NCBI GenBank assembly: GCA_026545765.1
Contig: JAIFAC010000229.1
Coordinates: 62,001 to 126,000 of the forward strand
Direction of reading: 5' to 3'
Length of the DNA stretch: 64,000 bases
Source of the DNA: Plantago major
Taxonomy: Eukaryota; Streptophyta; Magnoliopsida; Lamiales; Plantaginaceae
The translations under genes were made by a program, and so were the position numbers. Shown here in pieces: positions 34,900-47,897 of this stretch (positions within the stretch are counted from its first letter, which is position 1; each line of letters opens with the position of its first letter). The notes beneath the pieces were generated by a model. It did not search any database. It saw nothing but the letters and a program-made list of their open reading frames with translations, and was not told the origin of the DNA.

Positions 34900-36156
34900 T
34901 CTTCCACAATGATGTTTTTCCTTTCCGAGAGTTCCTCTTCGTAATCCTTTATCATTAGTTCCTTGAACCTTCGAGAGTTCATCGCCAGGGGTGTTTTCTT
35001 GCTTCCTTCATAGAATACAACATGAACCGATTCTTCAATCTTCTTTGTTCTTTGTTGTAAACTCGTAAGCTTTGCTATTCATAGAATAACCAAGAAACAC
35101 ACCTTCATCCGCCTTTGGTTGAAATGTTCTAGATACTCTTTTCCATTGTTAAGAACAAAACATCTACAACCAAATACTTTTAGATGATCGATATTAGGGG
35201 TCTACCAACCAAGAGTTCATAAGGGACTTGTCATGGTGTTTGTTTATCAAACATCCGCTCGAGTGTAGCATGTCAGGTTTACGCCTTCAACCCAATAAAC
35301 TTCACTTATCTCAAAGGTCGCCTAGCATTGTCCTTGTCTTTTTTAAGTGTTCTATTTTTCCTTTCTCGCAACACCATTTTGTTGTGGTGTTCTTACAGAG
35401 GAAAGAAAGTTGGTGTATACCTTTGTCGTACAAAACTCCTTTATGTAATCGTCGACAAACTCAAGACTATGGTCTGCTTTTGATTGCAGATACCTTGTCC
35501 TCCTTTTCATGACTTCAAGCTTATTCAAAGAAGTTTGGTATCTCCACCCTAGCATCAGATTTGTGCTTCAGAAAGATAACCCAAGTGAATCTTGAGAAGT
35601 CATCTACAACAACAAGACTATACTTCTTTCCTGCATAACTAGTTACAGATGATTCAAAAAGATCCATGTGTAATAGTTGCAGTGGTCTAACACTAGAGTG
35701 TCTGATTTTGACTTGAAAGAGATCTTAGGTTGTTTCCATCCGACAGTATAACAGATACCATCCTTTCGAAGATGTTTTGGGAAGGCCAACCACTAACTCT
35801 TTCGCAAGTTTGTTCGTAGTTTTGAAATTGATTCATTCTTTTGTGCTATAACCAAGGTTTTATGTGTGACCGATCGACTCACCATGAGACATTCTTCAAC
35901 AGGGCAGATGCCCAATGGCAATATAAAGATCGCTTTTCCGCCGAAAGCAACCAAGATCGTCGCTTGACTCATTGTCAATAAGTTTGCAATACTTTGCTTT
36001 GAATTTCACAAGAACTTTCGCAAACCTGCTCATGCTAAATAGATTATATTTCAAACCCTTAACATGTAATACGCCGTTGATAGTTAATGATCCTAATTTG
36101 ACATCGCTAAATCCCAGAGAGGGATTTAATTCTCCAAAGAACTGATGTCCGTCCAT
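34900..36156 (-). pseudogene. Copia pre-integrase and integrase region
   Basis: 36156-35896 encodes LGSLTINGVLHVKGLKYNLF followed by SMSRF, the GAG-pre-integrase signature. 35555-35352 ends with the integrase motif RTPQQNGVARKEK (family consensus TPQQNGVxERKN). The core between them is fragmented. Confidence 0.8.
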
Positions 36157-36204
36157 TGCAAGCTTTGTAATCGACCAGATTTGCTTGTCTCATGTCATGT
36201 GCTT

Positions 36205-38640
36205 TCCGTGATCCACTATCAAACAGCCATCGAGCCTTAGTCCAAGAGGCGCTCGCATAAAACAGAACAGAGTTAGGTTCTCGCTTCGTAGATAGAACCA
36301 TTTAGACTAAACATTCTTCCAAAGAGGAATCCACATTTTAGTGAATTTCGGGAGTTTGTTTTATCTAACTTGATCAAGGAGATGCAATAAAATTAGTAAT
36401 TTTGATCTCAATTTTCCTTCTTGTGGTGTTTCTAGGTGTTCCTTTTCGTGCTTTCTCGATCCTGGTTTCGATTGCTTTTCAAAGAACTTAGCCTTTCCGC
36501 CGTTCCTTCTAGCTCGCATTCAGCTTTTTCGGGCTTGAGATTTCTTCCACTTCGCTATCACATGCGCAATATCACCTTGCGCCATTGTTCTTGTCCTTCC
36601 TTATATTGTTGCGTAAGAACTTTTCCAATAGCTCGATAGCAAATGCCATTTCAACACCTTCGCTTTCCTCAATACGCTTTCGTATATTTACTAGTTTCGC
36701 ACCGCCTTTATTTCCATAAGATGGTACAAGAGAGAATTTGCCTATTCCAGCAATTCTTCCTTTCCTAGTAATATAGCAATGTGGATGGTTACATGTATGA
36801 GGGTTGTTTCTTTTCGTAAACCTCATCCACAAGTTTCTTGTGAACTTGTTGTTCTTTCAAAGGTCATTGCTATCCTTTTCCTTTGTCAACTACCCTAGCT
36901 TTCCACCAATGCTATAGTGGTTGAAGAACCATTCTCTGACTTTTACAAAGGTCAACCTTTCATCACTCTTCTTCGAGGAGATGAATTACTGATTGTTCAT
37001 CGAGTCCAAGTCCACCTTTCTCGAGGGATCTCTTAGATAGGATTGAACCTCAAAGAGAGTGTCACTAGCCTTTGCATAAGATTGAAGGATAGCTCTTTCT
37101 TTCCGAAGTTCTTCATTCTCGTAAAGCCTTCATCATTTTCTTGGTAAGTTCATTCAAGGCTAGTTTGTGAGAATTTTCATTCTCGATATCCGAGATTTCG
37201 AAAGGCTATTTCAAAGGTTTTATTTTCAGACACTGTTAGCTTGGTAACCTCTTTTCAAGAGTTTCTTTGCTTTCCTCTAGAATTCGGTTTTGGATCAGGC
37301 TTCCAAATTCTTTCTCATAACGATCCAATTCACTCTTGACCAACTCCAGATCCTCAATTCCATCATCACCTCATAGTATAGAAATTGTGAATTTTAGTTA
37401 CCTCATCACCATAAGACACATTTCAATGTCGAGATGTCCGACCAAAGAATCTTAGCAACTCCACACATTTCTTTCTTCTTAAGGTCAAGTCAATTATATC
37501 GTGGTGATTCCACACAATTGGTGATGGTAGGTTCGAGTCATCTAATCTCCATCTTCGTAATCTGCTCAAAGTCTAGAGCATCAAGTTGAATTTGAATCTT
37601 CTTCCTTTCTTCACCAAGAAGGCCCTTTGATTTCTCTTTGAAATTTCTTCCGTCCTTCTTGTCAATTGCCTCGAGCTTGTTCAAAGCAGACAATCTCTGA
37701 AGTGACCAGCTTTTGACAATAGAAGCATATATCATTTCCTATTTCAGCCTTCAAAGATTAACACCTTCTCGAATGGGGTGTTCAGAGAGTTGTTCACTTG
37801 TATGTTCTCAGACCGATGATAGTTTGGGCCAAGATGCTTTTTTTTTTTCTTTTGCTTTTCTTCTCTTCTCTCACAAATTTCTTCATGTGTCTTACTGCAA
37901 GAGCATTTTCTTCAGATGCTTCTTTAGTATCCTTCTTTTCAGAAGTACCTTGAGAAACTAGAGCAACACTTTGCAACTTTTCAGCTGTTTGTTCTCTCTG
38001 AGTTGTCTCATAGTCTATGAGAGCAAGATGAGAGAAGAGCTCATCGAGTAATATTTCGCATCCCTTGATTGAAATAAAAGAACTTAGTGTGTTCAACAGA
38101 TTGAGACTTCGACAATAGTCTTAATCTTTTCCGACCGAGTATCTATCTTTCACCAAGTGTCGCCATATCACTCATAAGTGTAGTAAATCAAATCAAGTTC
38201 TTCCAGAGTTTCTGGGACCTTGTTTGAAGTTTTGGAACTTCAATTTAAGAATTTCAACTTGTTTTCTTTCGTTTTCTCGTTCGCATGCATTTCTTCAATC
38301 AATCACAGCAACTTTCGCCGCTTTAGCACCCCACAATTTACACCGTATGTGCTCAGTGTCGATCCGATGATTATATTACGAGCTCGACCATCCAATCAGG
38401 TCTCTCGCATCTTCGTATGTCCGTAGCTCTCGCTCGTCTTCATATATAATGCTTCCACGAGCAACATGACCACTATCACTAGCAGCCATGTCCTCGCCCA
38501 TCTTCCTTGTCTGAGGTTTTTCTTCCATCGACACCTCAAGAACTTGTTCGAGTTGTTCGATTTTGATAGCCCTTCATTGATGACATAGATCATCTCATCA
38601 CTAATGGCCTCCAGATGGAGCATCATGTTGTTCTTCCATT
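36205..38640 (-). pseudogene. Copia gag and protease
   Basis: gag starts near 38640 (MMLHLEAISDEMIYVINEG, shared with the left element). A CCHC zinc knuckle lies at 37727-37690 (CFYCQK then, after a one-base shift, GHFRDC). A DSG protease motif in WLFDSGS lies near 36225. Gag is the structural particle protein; the knuckle binds RNA. Confidence 0.75.
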
Positions 38641-38773
38641 TCTCGTAGTTTTTGGCTTTAACGGAGCATCACTCGAGACATACCGCACTTAACACACAAA
38701 TTATATAGTCCTCGAAGGGACAAAGTTCCTTCACCTATCTGGGATCTGTGTTCAAGGCTTGTCAGGAACCTCC

Positions 38774-38785
38774 GCCTCGATACCA
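38774..38785 (-). other. Primer-binding site of the complete Copia element
   Basis: Minus-strand TGGTATCGAGGC begins two bases inside the 5' LTR. It corresponds to the initiator tRNA-Met primer site but lacks the A of CAGAGC. Confidence 0.75.
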
Positions 38786-38787
38786 CT

Positions 38788-40167
38788 TGTTGGTCCAGAT
38801 AACGCAAAGTAAAAGACTAGGGGTGAATAGTCTTTAAATCTTTTGTCGATAAACACAGCTTTCTCGAAACCTGGGGTTTCGATACTTAAATTCAGAGCGA
38901 AGACTTTAAGATAGGTAAGTAAACAATAAGTAAGTGTGTGTGTGTGCTTTATCAAATGTAAATACGTAAAGGTAAATAACACATCAAGTATAGTGGTATC
39001 CTGAGGTGGCGAATCCTCCAACTAATCCATTTCGCCTTTCCGAGACCTAGAATTCACTAGAACAGTATAATCGAGTTCACCTTACAATAATCCTATTCTA
39101 AGATTCCTAAACAAATGGTTCCCAACCAAATGTTCCCCTGAGTTATTCCTCACCCAGAGCTAAGTACTTCCTCTACTCAGATAACCTCGAGTTATTCCCC
39201 ATTTCCCAAATCAAGTACTTCCTCTACTCCACGCCTGATGGTGTGTTATAAGGTTTGTCGAGAGACTTCTCGATAACTTTTCGCTTATGTTTCAGAGAGC
39301 CTAATAGAACAAGACTACTTAATACACTTGTTCAAAGGATGATACCGCTTTTATCGACCCAAGTAATCGTGTCCGCTCGAGAATGAGCTTCGTAAGGGTA
39401 TCGATAGTTCAACTCTTTCACTTAATAACAATCTCTTGTAAGGTTCGTGACAACTTAGAACTACTAGTGATTCTTCAAGCAATGTAAAGCTTTCTAAAGG
39501 GTAGTAGAGTGCTTGAGAGAATACTTTGCTTGATGGTAAGTTTGCAAGATAGAGCGCTCTAAGGTATGTTCTTCAAGCATCTAAGTGTGTGATATATATA
39601 GATAAATTTGAGAGGCGTCAATTGTATCCGTTGTTTCTATCAAATTATATCCGCTTATATCTTCAACTATGTACGTAAGTCACTATCTCTTGTTTCGTAG
39701 AGGACTTGCTTTTTTAAAGATTTCACGATGCATTTAATGCATAGTACTGTTCATTGTCCTTTAGTCTCAACGGATACATGAGCCTTTCTGATGGCTTGCA
39801 TGCTCCATACTCATGATATCATATGTCCAAAATCATATTTTCAAAGTAAGTTAATGTACTTAAGAAAGGATTAAGGACATAGTCTTTCTGAGTAAGACTA
39901 AACCTTTGTGTCTTCATAAACCTTGTGCAATCTTCAGTCTTCTAATCTTCAGAAAAGCTCCATTGCTAGGATTGATCTTCATGGTCTTCTTGAAATAAAA
40001 AATTACACTCAGAGACCTATAATCCTAATACAAGATTTAGTAGACTAATCATACTCAGTGATTTCCTCTTTTACAATGTTCAAGTGAACCAAGAGCACTT
40101 AATCACCTTTCTGGCTAAGATAAGAACATGTGATGAGTGATCAAAATACTAACATATATTCCTAACA
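38788..40167 (-). repeat. 5' LTR of the complete Copia element
   Basis: 1380 bases, TG...CA ends on the plus strand (TGTTGGTCCAG to TTCCTAACA). It differs from the other LTR mainly by one- or two-base gaps at places where one copy has CAG or CTG and the other CG. Confidence 0.92.
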
Positions 40168-40172
40168 ATTTG

Positions 40173-40711
40173 TTTGATTGGCTTTGTCCTGATTTTATGT
40201 TTTGATAGTTTGGGATGTTTGTTAAAGTAGTGTTGCTGTTGTTGGTTGGACTATTTCATGCTTGGTTTCCTCGTGTTTGAAACAGATTTACCAGGGGTAT
40301 TCTTTTGCAGATTGCTAGCTGGATGGGTGTACAGGTGTTAGTTGTCTGCCTTTGTAACTTGCGAAGAGTGTTTACAGACGACTTCACTATGCACCATTTA
40401 GCGGAGGGAATGTCAGGTTCGCCTCTCGAAGGCACATAGTTGGATCCGATTCGCTATGTCAAGCACAATGGTTTCCGAGATTTCTGCTAATTATGGGATC
40501 GCAAACCTAGTTTGTTGTCTTAGTTGAAATCTTGAGCTTGAATATGGTGTAGAAAGTTTCCTAGATCACGTACCGAGTACGGAGTTTAGATACTTGTTTA
40601 GTTGAAGTCATTTACAGTCTCATGTTGAGCTGTTGGCTTGATTTGTTTTGAGCTTCTGTATACTCTCTTTGCAAGTTTTATAAAATTGTTTAATTGTGCA
40701 AAAAAAAAAAA
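40173..40711 (+). mobile_element. 3' end and poly-A of the nested LINE
   Basis: Resumes the LINE with WLCPDFMF and a stop, then about 500 bases of untranslated sequence and 12 A at 40700-40711. Confidence 0.75.
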
Positions 40712-41723
40712 TATATTGACAACATAAAGATTTTGATTAATAAGTAGTAATATCGATAATATTTGTTTTATTTGTAAACATATTTTAATTAATTCTTTCA
40801 AATATTTTTATACTTCTTTATTTTTAATTTATAATCGATCTCCTCTTGAAACGCAAGTTTGCACCTCATCGAATCCGTATAGAACGGATATTACATATGG
40901 TCCAGGGGACCAAAAAACAAGAGAAAATAAATCATCTTTAGGATATAAAATGTAACAGAAGGTCAAATAGAGGACCATAAATGTAATTCTCCCAGACTAT
41001 TATCTTATCACTATGTGCTTATTTTGATAACTAAGCATCTTACGTGAACATGTGAATGGTATTACAGAAGCCACCTCATGTAGCTTACAATTACATGTTT
41101 CAATAAGTTAGTCATTTGTTTTTATTTATACACGATTTAACAAATCAACTAGCTTATTAAGTAATTTGTTGGAATTTTAGTGGAAAATAAATGAGCTCTC
41201 AATCCGTGTTTGGTCAAATTTGGATCCAACATGTCGGAAATAAGTATTCCGTATAAACGTGTATCTCCTTGTTAAACGAATTGCACTAGTATGGTTAATC
41301 ACTAAATCACCAAGTGGTGAAGGATGATTAATGCACTATGTGTGTTTGATCAATGCATAAATGAATTGAGTTATCCCATACATGTGAATAAGTCATCTAA
41401 TGTGCAAAAATTTGGGAATAAGAGCAGTGATGGGGAATTGATGGTTCTCCATGTTCAAGGAGAGGCTGAAAAATTATTTTTGGGGTACTAGTGGGTCAGG
41501 CCGCGCCCTGGATCCACTCTGGCCACGGTCTCCTCTTGTATAGAACGCGACCAGATAGGGCAGTAGGCCAAAAATTTGGCCAGGCGTCAATAGGAACACC
41601 TGTTCAGTTTTCTTTGTGTTTTTTTGAGCTTTTTTTAATGGTTGCCTAGTTTAAAGAGTGTACAACATATCCATTTGACATGTGATTGATGAATGAAGGA
41701 TTATAACTCTTCTTAAATGCTAA
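40712..41723. other. Spacer, possibly an old LTR holding the next LINE
   Basis: AT-rich with no gene. From 41167 (tgttggaattttagtgg) the text looks like the start of a decayed Copia-type LTR, and a similar tgttggaatag occurs after the LINE at 48004, but no matching pair of ends was found. Confidence 0.3.
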
Positions 41724-42162
41724 AAAAATCTCTCTCTCTAAAAGATCCTCTCAAGTTCTGAGATTCAGCTCGCCTCCCCGAGCCTCAATCATCTTTTCTT
41801 CCTTTTAACCCAAACCGGTGAGATCACACACCATATTTCCGAGTGATTGTGAGGCCACCTTACATTTTTCCGAGTGTTCTTGTGAAAGTTCATGAAGTTC
41901 GGTTCGTAGGTCTCTCTGTTTCAGTACTTCGTCTTCTAAAATTTTTTCAAAATTTCAAAATTTAAAATTAATCTCAAAAGATCTTTAATATTTTCGGTGA
42001 TTGACTTTCCTTATTTCTAGCTTTTAACCTACCATTTTTCAGCTCTTGTGCTTGGGTGTTTTCTTTCTCTCGTGTGTGTTTTTCTGCATGATAATTTTTG
42101 TTGATCGAGTGACCATATTCCTTCATTGTTCCCTCAATCTGCTTGGTGTTCTGAGTTTAAAC

Positions 42163-43525
42163 ATGGATAGTATCTTGCCGGAGTTGAGTTCCAAAATGAG
42201 TTCAACGGATGATGAAGCTCAAAAAATTTGTGTGCCTGATACAGTCTGGAATACTGTTGCTATTAATCATGAGTTATGTCTTGTTGGGCGTATTCTGTCC
42301 AGGAAATCTATCAACTTGGAGGCTTTTGAACGTACCATGTTGTCTGGATGGAATGTTTCACGTAAGGTGCATTTCCAGAAAATTGGAGAAGATAGAATAC
42401 TGGTGCAATTTGGGCATGTGATCGAGAAAAATAGATTTATGGCAAGGGGTCCTTGGTCGTTTGACAAGAATTTAGTGGTGATGAGTCAGTTTAATGCTAA
42501 TGAGGACCCAGGGATGGTTCCCTCTCTGAAACATTGTTCTGGGTTCAAGCTTCAGGATTACCTATTATGTTGTTTCATCAAGGAATGGCGGAGGTGTTGG
42601 GGAATGCAATGGGAAAATTCGAAGAGATGGATGATTACAATGCCACGGGCCGATTGGGGATGACACTGCGATTCAGAGTAAGAATTGATGTTCAGAAACC
42701 ACTACGACGTGTGCTACAAATTTCAATGCCATCTGGAGAAGTTTTGCAGATTCGTCTGGCGTACGAACGCCTCCCAAACTTCTGTTATTACTGCAGGATC
42801 ATTGGGCACTTGGTGAAAGATTGTCGGGATTGCTTGGAAGTGGCAAATCTGAATGGTGATGTTCGAGCTGATAAGCTGAGGTACGGTGACTGGTTGCGTA
42901 CGAACCTTAATTCTAAACAATCCAAGTATGTTCAGGGAAGTCTTAATCGGAGCATCCTCCGAACTCCAGCACCAGGCCGGAATTTTCATCGCCCGGGGAG
43001 CTGAGTAGTGAGGGTAATGTTGGGATTGGAAATTTTTCAGGGTCCGCTGTGGAAATTACTCAAACTATTAAGGAAAGCGTGATTTCAGGAGTGAGTACTA
43101 CGGTTTTGCCGCAAATGGTTAATGCTAATTCTGGAATTGATAAGGGGAAATTAATTTTAATTGAGGAAGATCCTAATGACGAGATTGAGGGAATGGAATT
43201 AGCGTTGACTACCCCAGAGCCAGTTTTTAATTTGAAACCTTCCCCAAACATAACCCATCCTCCCAACTGTCATATGACCGAGTCCAGTACTGTTACCAAT
43301 TTGGCCCAAACAATTTACCTAGCCCAACCAAATCGACCCAATCCAGTACATGTTGACCCAACTACAGCCAATCCCAATTCCACACCCCAGCCATTAGCAA
43401 TTATACCCTCTCCCATGGTTGATCAGCCCATGTACCAAGTCCTAACCCAACTTGAGTCTCCACCTAGTGATACTAGCCTTGACCCACAAACCTTATCCGT
43501 CCAAAACTGGGCTCAAGAGGCCTGA
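42163..43525 (+). pseudogene. LINE-2 ORF1 (DUF4283 and CCHC knuckle)
   Basis: Starts MDSILPELSSKMSSTDDEAQ. The DUF4283 part includes GRILSRKSINLEAFERTM and GPWSFDKNLVVM. A frameshift near 42530 leads to FWVQASGLPIMLFHQGMAEV, RVLQISMPSGEVLQIRLAYE and the CCHC knuckle FCYYCRIIGHLVKDC (about 42778-42822). A stop at 43002 and another shift precede a Pro/Asn/Thr-rich tail (43049-43525). Likely an RNA-binding chaperone of the element. Confidence 0.85.
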
Positions 43526-43815
43526 CAAGTCTTCCTGACCCAACTCAAAAGTAATAGGCCCAAACCACACGCCAAATATCCTAATTCCAGTAGCTTGAAA
43601 CCAAAGAAGCCCAAACCAACCCCCGCCTGGCCCATCCAATCTGAATCGGCCACTCAAAGAAACCAACTAGCTGTAAAAGGAGAGGTCAATTGATTGGTAC
43701 TACAAACAAAAATAGTGATGTTCGAAAGTGTTCGAGAATAAGGAGAATGAACATAATGGAGTCATCAAAAGAAGTCAAGTGCGATAAATTACTAGAGAAG
43801 TGGTTGCTATCCCCA

Positions 43816-46800
43816 ATGAGTCGTTTTAGTTGGAATTGTCGTGGTCGAGGAACCTCTGCGCCTCGAGTTTTGGGAGATCTCTTGAAAGATTTCCACCCCA
43901 CTTTGTCTTTCTATGGAAACCAAGTTAGATGACTATGGGTTCAAGCTTAGAGAGAAGTTTAACATGTTTCGTGTCGAGTTCTCATGGTAACTGGAGGTTC
44001 GCACTTTGTGGGAGAAAGACGCTTCAGCCATTTATTTTGAATTTTAGCAAACATCATATCGATGCTAATATTCACTTGTAGATAGTTCTTTGATTTCGAG
44101 GTTCATGTGTTTCTATGGGAACTAGACACAACAAAACGAAGATTACTCGATATTAATGAAAGATTCGGGGAGCTCGATAGAGAATGGATGGTGATGGGTG
44201 ATTTTAACGAGCTACTTAGTCACGATGATAAGTCGAGGTGTACCTACCGAATGGAGATTGAGAGATTTCGGAGCTTTGACCCATAATGACTTAGTCGATC
44301 TCGCTTCATTGCATCCGCTTACGCTGAATAATCGTAGAGGAACTCTAATAATACAAAGGAACGACTCGATCACCGCTACATCGCTAGTTGGAGGAATCTT
44401 TCCACAAGCCCAAATTAGTCATATCACCGTGAGGAACTCAAATCATGGCACTAGTGGCCAATTTTTACCAAAATCTCCTTCCGCTCTACTAACGTAAAAA
44501 AAGCGCTCGCTTAGTTGTCATGGATCGACGGAGATCCACACCGGATTCTGATCGGATTCTCGATCAGTAGAAGATTTCAAGTACCTGGAGGAGTGCCGAA
44601 TCACCGTTAAACAGTAAAACATAATTATCCTAATATTACACTTCGTTTTCGCCAACGCAAAAACAAAGCGCTCGCTTTGTATGGATCGATCGATGACCAC
44701 ATGATGACCACCACTATTCTCGTCCTGAAGATTTCGGTTTAAAGATTTCATTTTAATTTTTCCGAGCGTCAATCATCAAGTTGAACCAAGCAAACATAAT
44801 TCAAATAAATAAAATCCGAAAGTTGAACAGAGAGCTGGAAAAGCTTCAATCTAAGCCTTTCACTTGAGGAAATAAAGGTGATGTAACATAGATTAAAAAG
44901 TGACCTTGAAGATATGTTGATCGAGAAGAAGTTCTTTGGAAACAACGGGCCAAAACGCAATGGATAGCGGAAGGAGATCGAAACACAAAATTCTTCCATG
45001 CCCAAGCTTCAAAGAGAGATACTAAGAATGAAATTATAGGTCTCAAGGATCAATTTGGGGAGTTCAAGTCGGATCTGGGGATTATGGGCAACATAGCAGT
45101 CGAGTATTATGAGGAGTTATTCTCCAGTATTCATCCAACAACTCAGGACATTGATTGGGTGGTCAGAACTATGAAGTCGAAAGTTGATCACTCCATCAAC
45201 AGAGAGCTATCTAAGGATTTCACGCCACTTGAGGTAAGAAATGCACTTTTTTATATGTTTCCTACCAAATCCCCTGGCCCCGATGGTATGCCTGCACTTT
45301 TTATCAAAAATTCGCATGTTGTCGTAAAATGTGACCGATCAGGTTCAATATTCCAATAAACGCTCCTTGAACCCTAAACTGAACTTCACTCATATTATCC
45401 TTATTCCCAAGTGTAAAGCACCTGAGCTGATTACCCAATTTCGGCCTATAAGTTTGAGTAATGTCGTTTTTAAAATGGCCTCTAAGGTTATTACTAACAG
45501 ACTCAAACCCCATATGAATAAGATCATAGCCGAAACCCAAATTCCGCTTTTGATAGGTTAATCAACGATAATGTTTTACTTTCTTATGAGATTAATCATT
45601 TTTTAAAAAGAAAGACAAAAGGCAAAGATGGTTTTATGGCTTTAAAAATGGATATGAGCAAGGCTTATGATCGAGTTGAATGGACTTTCCTTGAGAGTGT
45701 GTTATATAGACTAGGGTTCGAGCATGATTTTATTCAATTAATAATGCTCTGTGTGTGTTCAGTTTCTTACTCTATAAAACTGAACGGTGAACTTTTTGGT
45801 CCTATCCAGCCTAAGAGGGGTTTACGTCAAGGGGATCCGTTATCTCCTTATTTGTTTCTTTTCTGTACTGATGCTTTTAGTTCTTTGCTTGTGGATGCGG
45901 AGGTTAGGGGGCTGTTGCGAGGGGTTTCTATTACACCTAGTGCACCTAGTGTTTCTCACCTCTTGTTCGCAGACGATACTCTTATCTTCTGCGAGGCAAG
46001 TAAGGAGTCGGCTATTGAAATCAATAATATCCTGCATAAGTATAGTGTTTCTTCTGGACAATTGATTAATATTGAAAATCCAATCGTAGTGTTCAAAGAG
46101 AAACGCTGGGAGAGAATTGAAGAGATTAGAAATATCTTACCTATCGAGGTAGTCGATATGCATGAAAAATATCTCGCTACCTACAACGATGGGAAATTCA
46201 CAAAGAGAGGTTTTAGTCGGCTTAGGAGAGGATTTAAAAAACACAAGGTTTTGGGAGAAGCATCTCTAAAGCGGGAAAGAGGTTATGATTAAACTGCTTC
46301 AATCTATACCTACTTATGTGATGGGTTCTTTAAACCACCGGATTACCTTCTCCACGAAGTTAGAGTCAATAATTGCTAAATTTTGATGGTGACTCAGAAG
46401 AAAGATAAGATCCATCGACTAAATGGATACACTTTGTGAGAGTAAAAGAGATGGAGAAATGGGTTTTCGGGACTTTAAGCTCTTTTAATATGGCTATGTT
46501 GGGGAAACAAGTGTGGCGCATTATTCAAAACACGAATTCTTTACTTAGTCGTATTTTGAAAGCTAAATACTTTCTGGATTGTGATATCCTTGATGCTTTA
46601 CCAAATCCTAACCTCTTTTACGTGTAAGAGTATATATAGCTCTATCGAGACTACAGTCGCATTATTCGGGCGACAGGAGATGGAACATCGCTAGTGTATG
46701 GAAAGACAATCGATTCGTAGGGATAGTGTATGCGTGCTATTCACCAGATTTGTATCTAGGGAGATTTGAGCAAATTTTATCCCGCCGAATCGGAGGGTGG

Positions 46801-47897
46801 GATGTAGAGGGATTGCGTTGGGTGTTCTGGGAGGAGGATGTCGAGTTTATTATGCAGATTCCTATTAACTGCCCCAATTCCAGGGATATTCGCACCTGGT
46901 ATTTCACAAAGAACGGGCATTATTCTGTTCGGACGGCTTATCACCTAGCTGGAGATTTGAAGCAAAATAAGAATCGTAATTTAGCATCTAGTTCAGTACC
47001 TTTTATTCGAGACTGGAGATTTTTGTGGAAAGTTGGAGTCCCTAATAAAGTCTGTGTGTTCTTGTGGAGAATGTTGTCTAATGGTTTACCTGTTATGCAG
47101 AACCTCATTAAGCGTCACTTGTCTGTGGATACTATCTGTCTTTTATGCAAAGAAACCTCAGAATTTGCTATACATGTATTCTGTAATTGCCATTTTGCGC
47201 ATTGATATGGCGATATCTAGTCTACCCTTCTATCTTTTCGATTCTCGAATCGATGTTTGAATTGGATTTGCGATGAAACAGTACTATCAAGGCCCCAATT
47301 TAGCTATTTCACTTGTTTTTGCTGGGGGATATGGTACCACATGAACCAAATCATCCATTCAAATCACCGTGGAGATCCAAAGGAACTTGTACAATTTGCT
47401 GCCGAGTTTCTGAATCGATTCAAGAATGCACAACAATTTTGCGAACCAAACCAATTCTGGAATCGCTTCACTTTGGTCAACGTCAAGAGTCAGATATCAA
47501 GATCAATGTTGATGCAAATATTCTAAAATCAGGCAAGCTACAAAGTTGGGAATCGTGGCTCTAATGGAGAAGGAGAAGTCTTAAGATGGGGACATAGTGA
47601 AGCACCTTCGCCCATAAATCACAAACCATAGATGTGAAGCACGAGATTGAATTGGCACTGGCTTTTGGATGGAAGAATGTTATCATCGAGAGTGATTGCC
47701 AATCAGTTATCAAAGCTATCAACTCTACCGCTACTTGCTTATCACCTGGGGGCCATTTTATTGATTACATCAAAACTAGTTTTAATTTGTTTGATTCTAT
47801 TTCTTTTCTTCATGCTTTTCGGTCTGCTAATACTCTGGCCCATGACATTGCGCATCAAGTAGTTGTGGATAGGGATGGTTTGTTGGAACTACCTTGA
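43816..47897 (+). pseudogene. LINE-2 ORF2 (endonuclease, RT, zf-RVT, RNase H)
   Basis: Starts MSRFSWNCRG; endonuclease to about 44480 with VMGDFNELLSHDD. The linker region (45000) holds QWIAEGDRNTKFFHAQASKR. RT: PTKSPGPDGMP (about 45265), HIILIPKCK, FRPISLSNV, KMDMSKAYDRVEWTFL (45645), GLRQGDPLSPYLF and FADDTLIFCEAS (about 45966). zf-RVT around 47000-47200 (PNKVCVFLWRM..LLCKET..HVFCNCHFAH). A C-terminal RNase H-like part lies at 47634-47897 (ESDCQSVIKAIN, FRSANTLAHDIA). All key blocks exist but in shifting frames. Confidence 0.88.

Larger units (their letters stand above)
25404..40167 (-). mobile_element. Complete Copia retrotransposon, 14.8 kb, Sirevirus-like layout
   Basis: Two LTRs (25404-26794 and 38788-40167) in direct orientation, TG...CA ends and a 5-base TSD atttg (25399-25403 and 40168-40172). 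On the minus strand, in order: primer site, gag with a CCHC knuckle, protease, integrase, reverse transcriptase and RNase H, the Copia order. About 6.3 kb follows RNase H before the 3' LTR, far more than in ordinary Copia elements. An extra region after pol and a large total size are features of the Sirevirus (Maximus/SIRE) lineage. All frames are broken by frequent short indels. It is inserted in the 3' part of the LINE. Confidence 0.9.
18487..40711 (+). mobile_element. LINE retrotransposon (LINE-1 of the window), split by three nested insertions
   Basis: After removal of a solo LTR (19237-20851), a hAT element (24123-25256) and a Copia element (25404-40167), what remains is about 4.7 kb of one plus-strand LINE: 5' leader (18487-18561), ORF1 (18562-19236, 20857-21715), ORF2 (21708-24122, 25265-25403, 40173 on), 3' UTR and a 12-base poly-A at 40700-40711. 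Reading resumes in register across each insertion when the duplicated target is counted once. ORF2 lacks most of the reverse transcriptase core, and there are several frameshifts and stops, so it is dead. The 5' limit is approximate and no flanking TSD was recognised. Confidence 0.85.
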
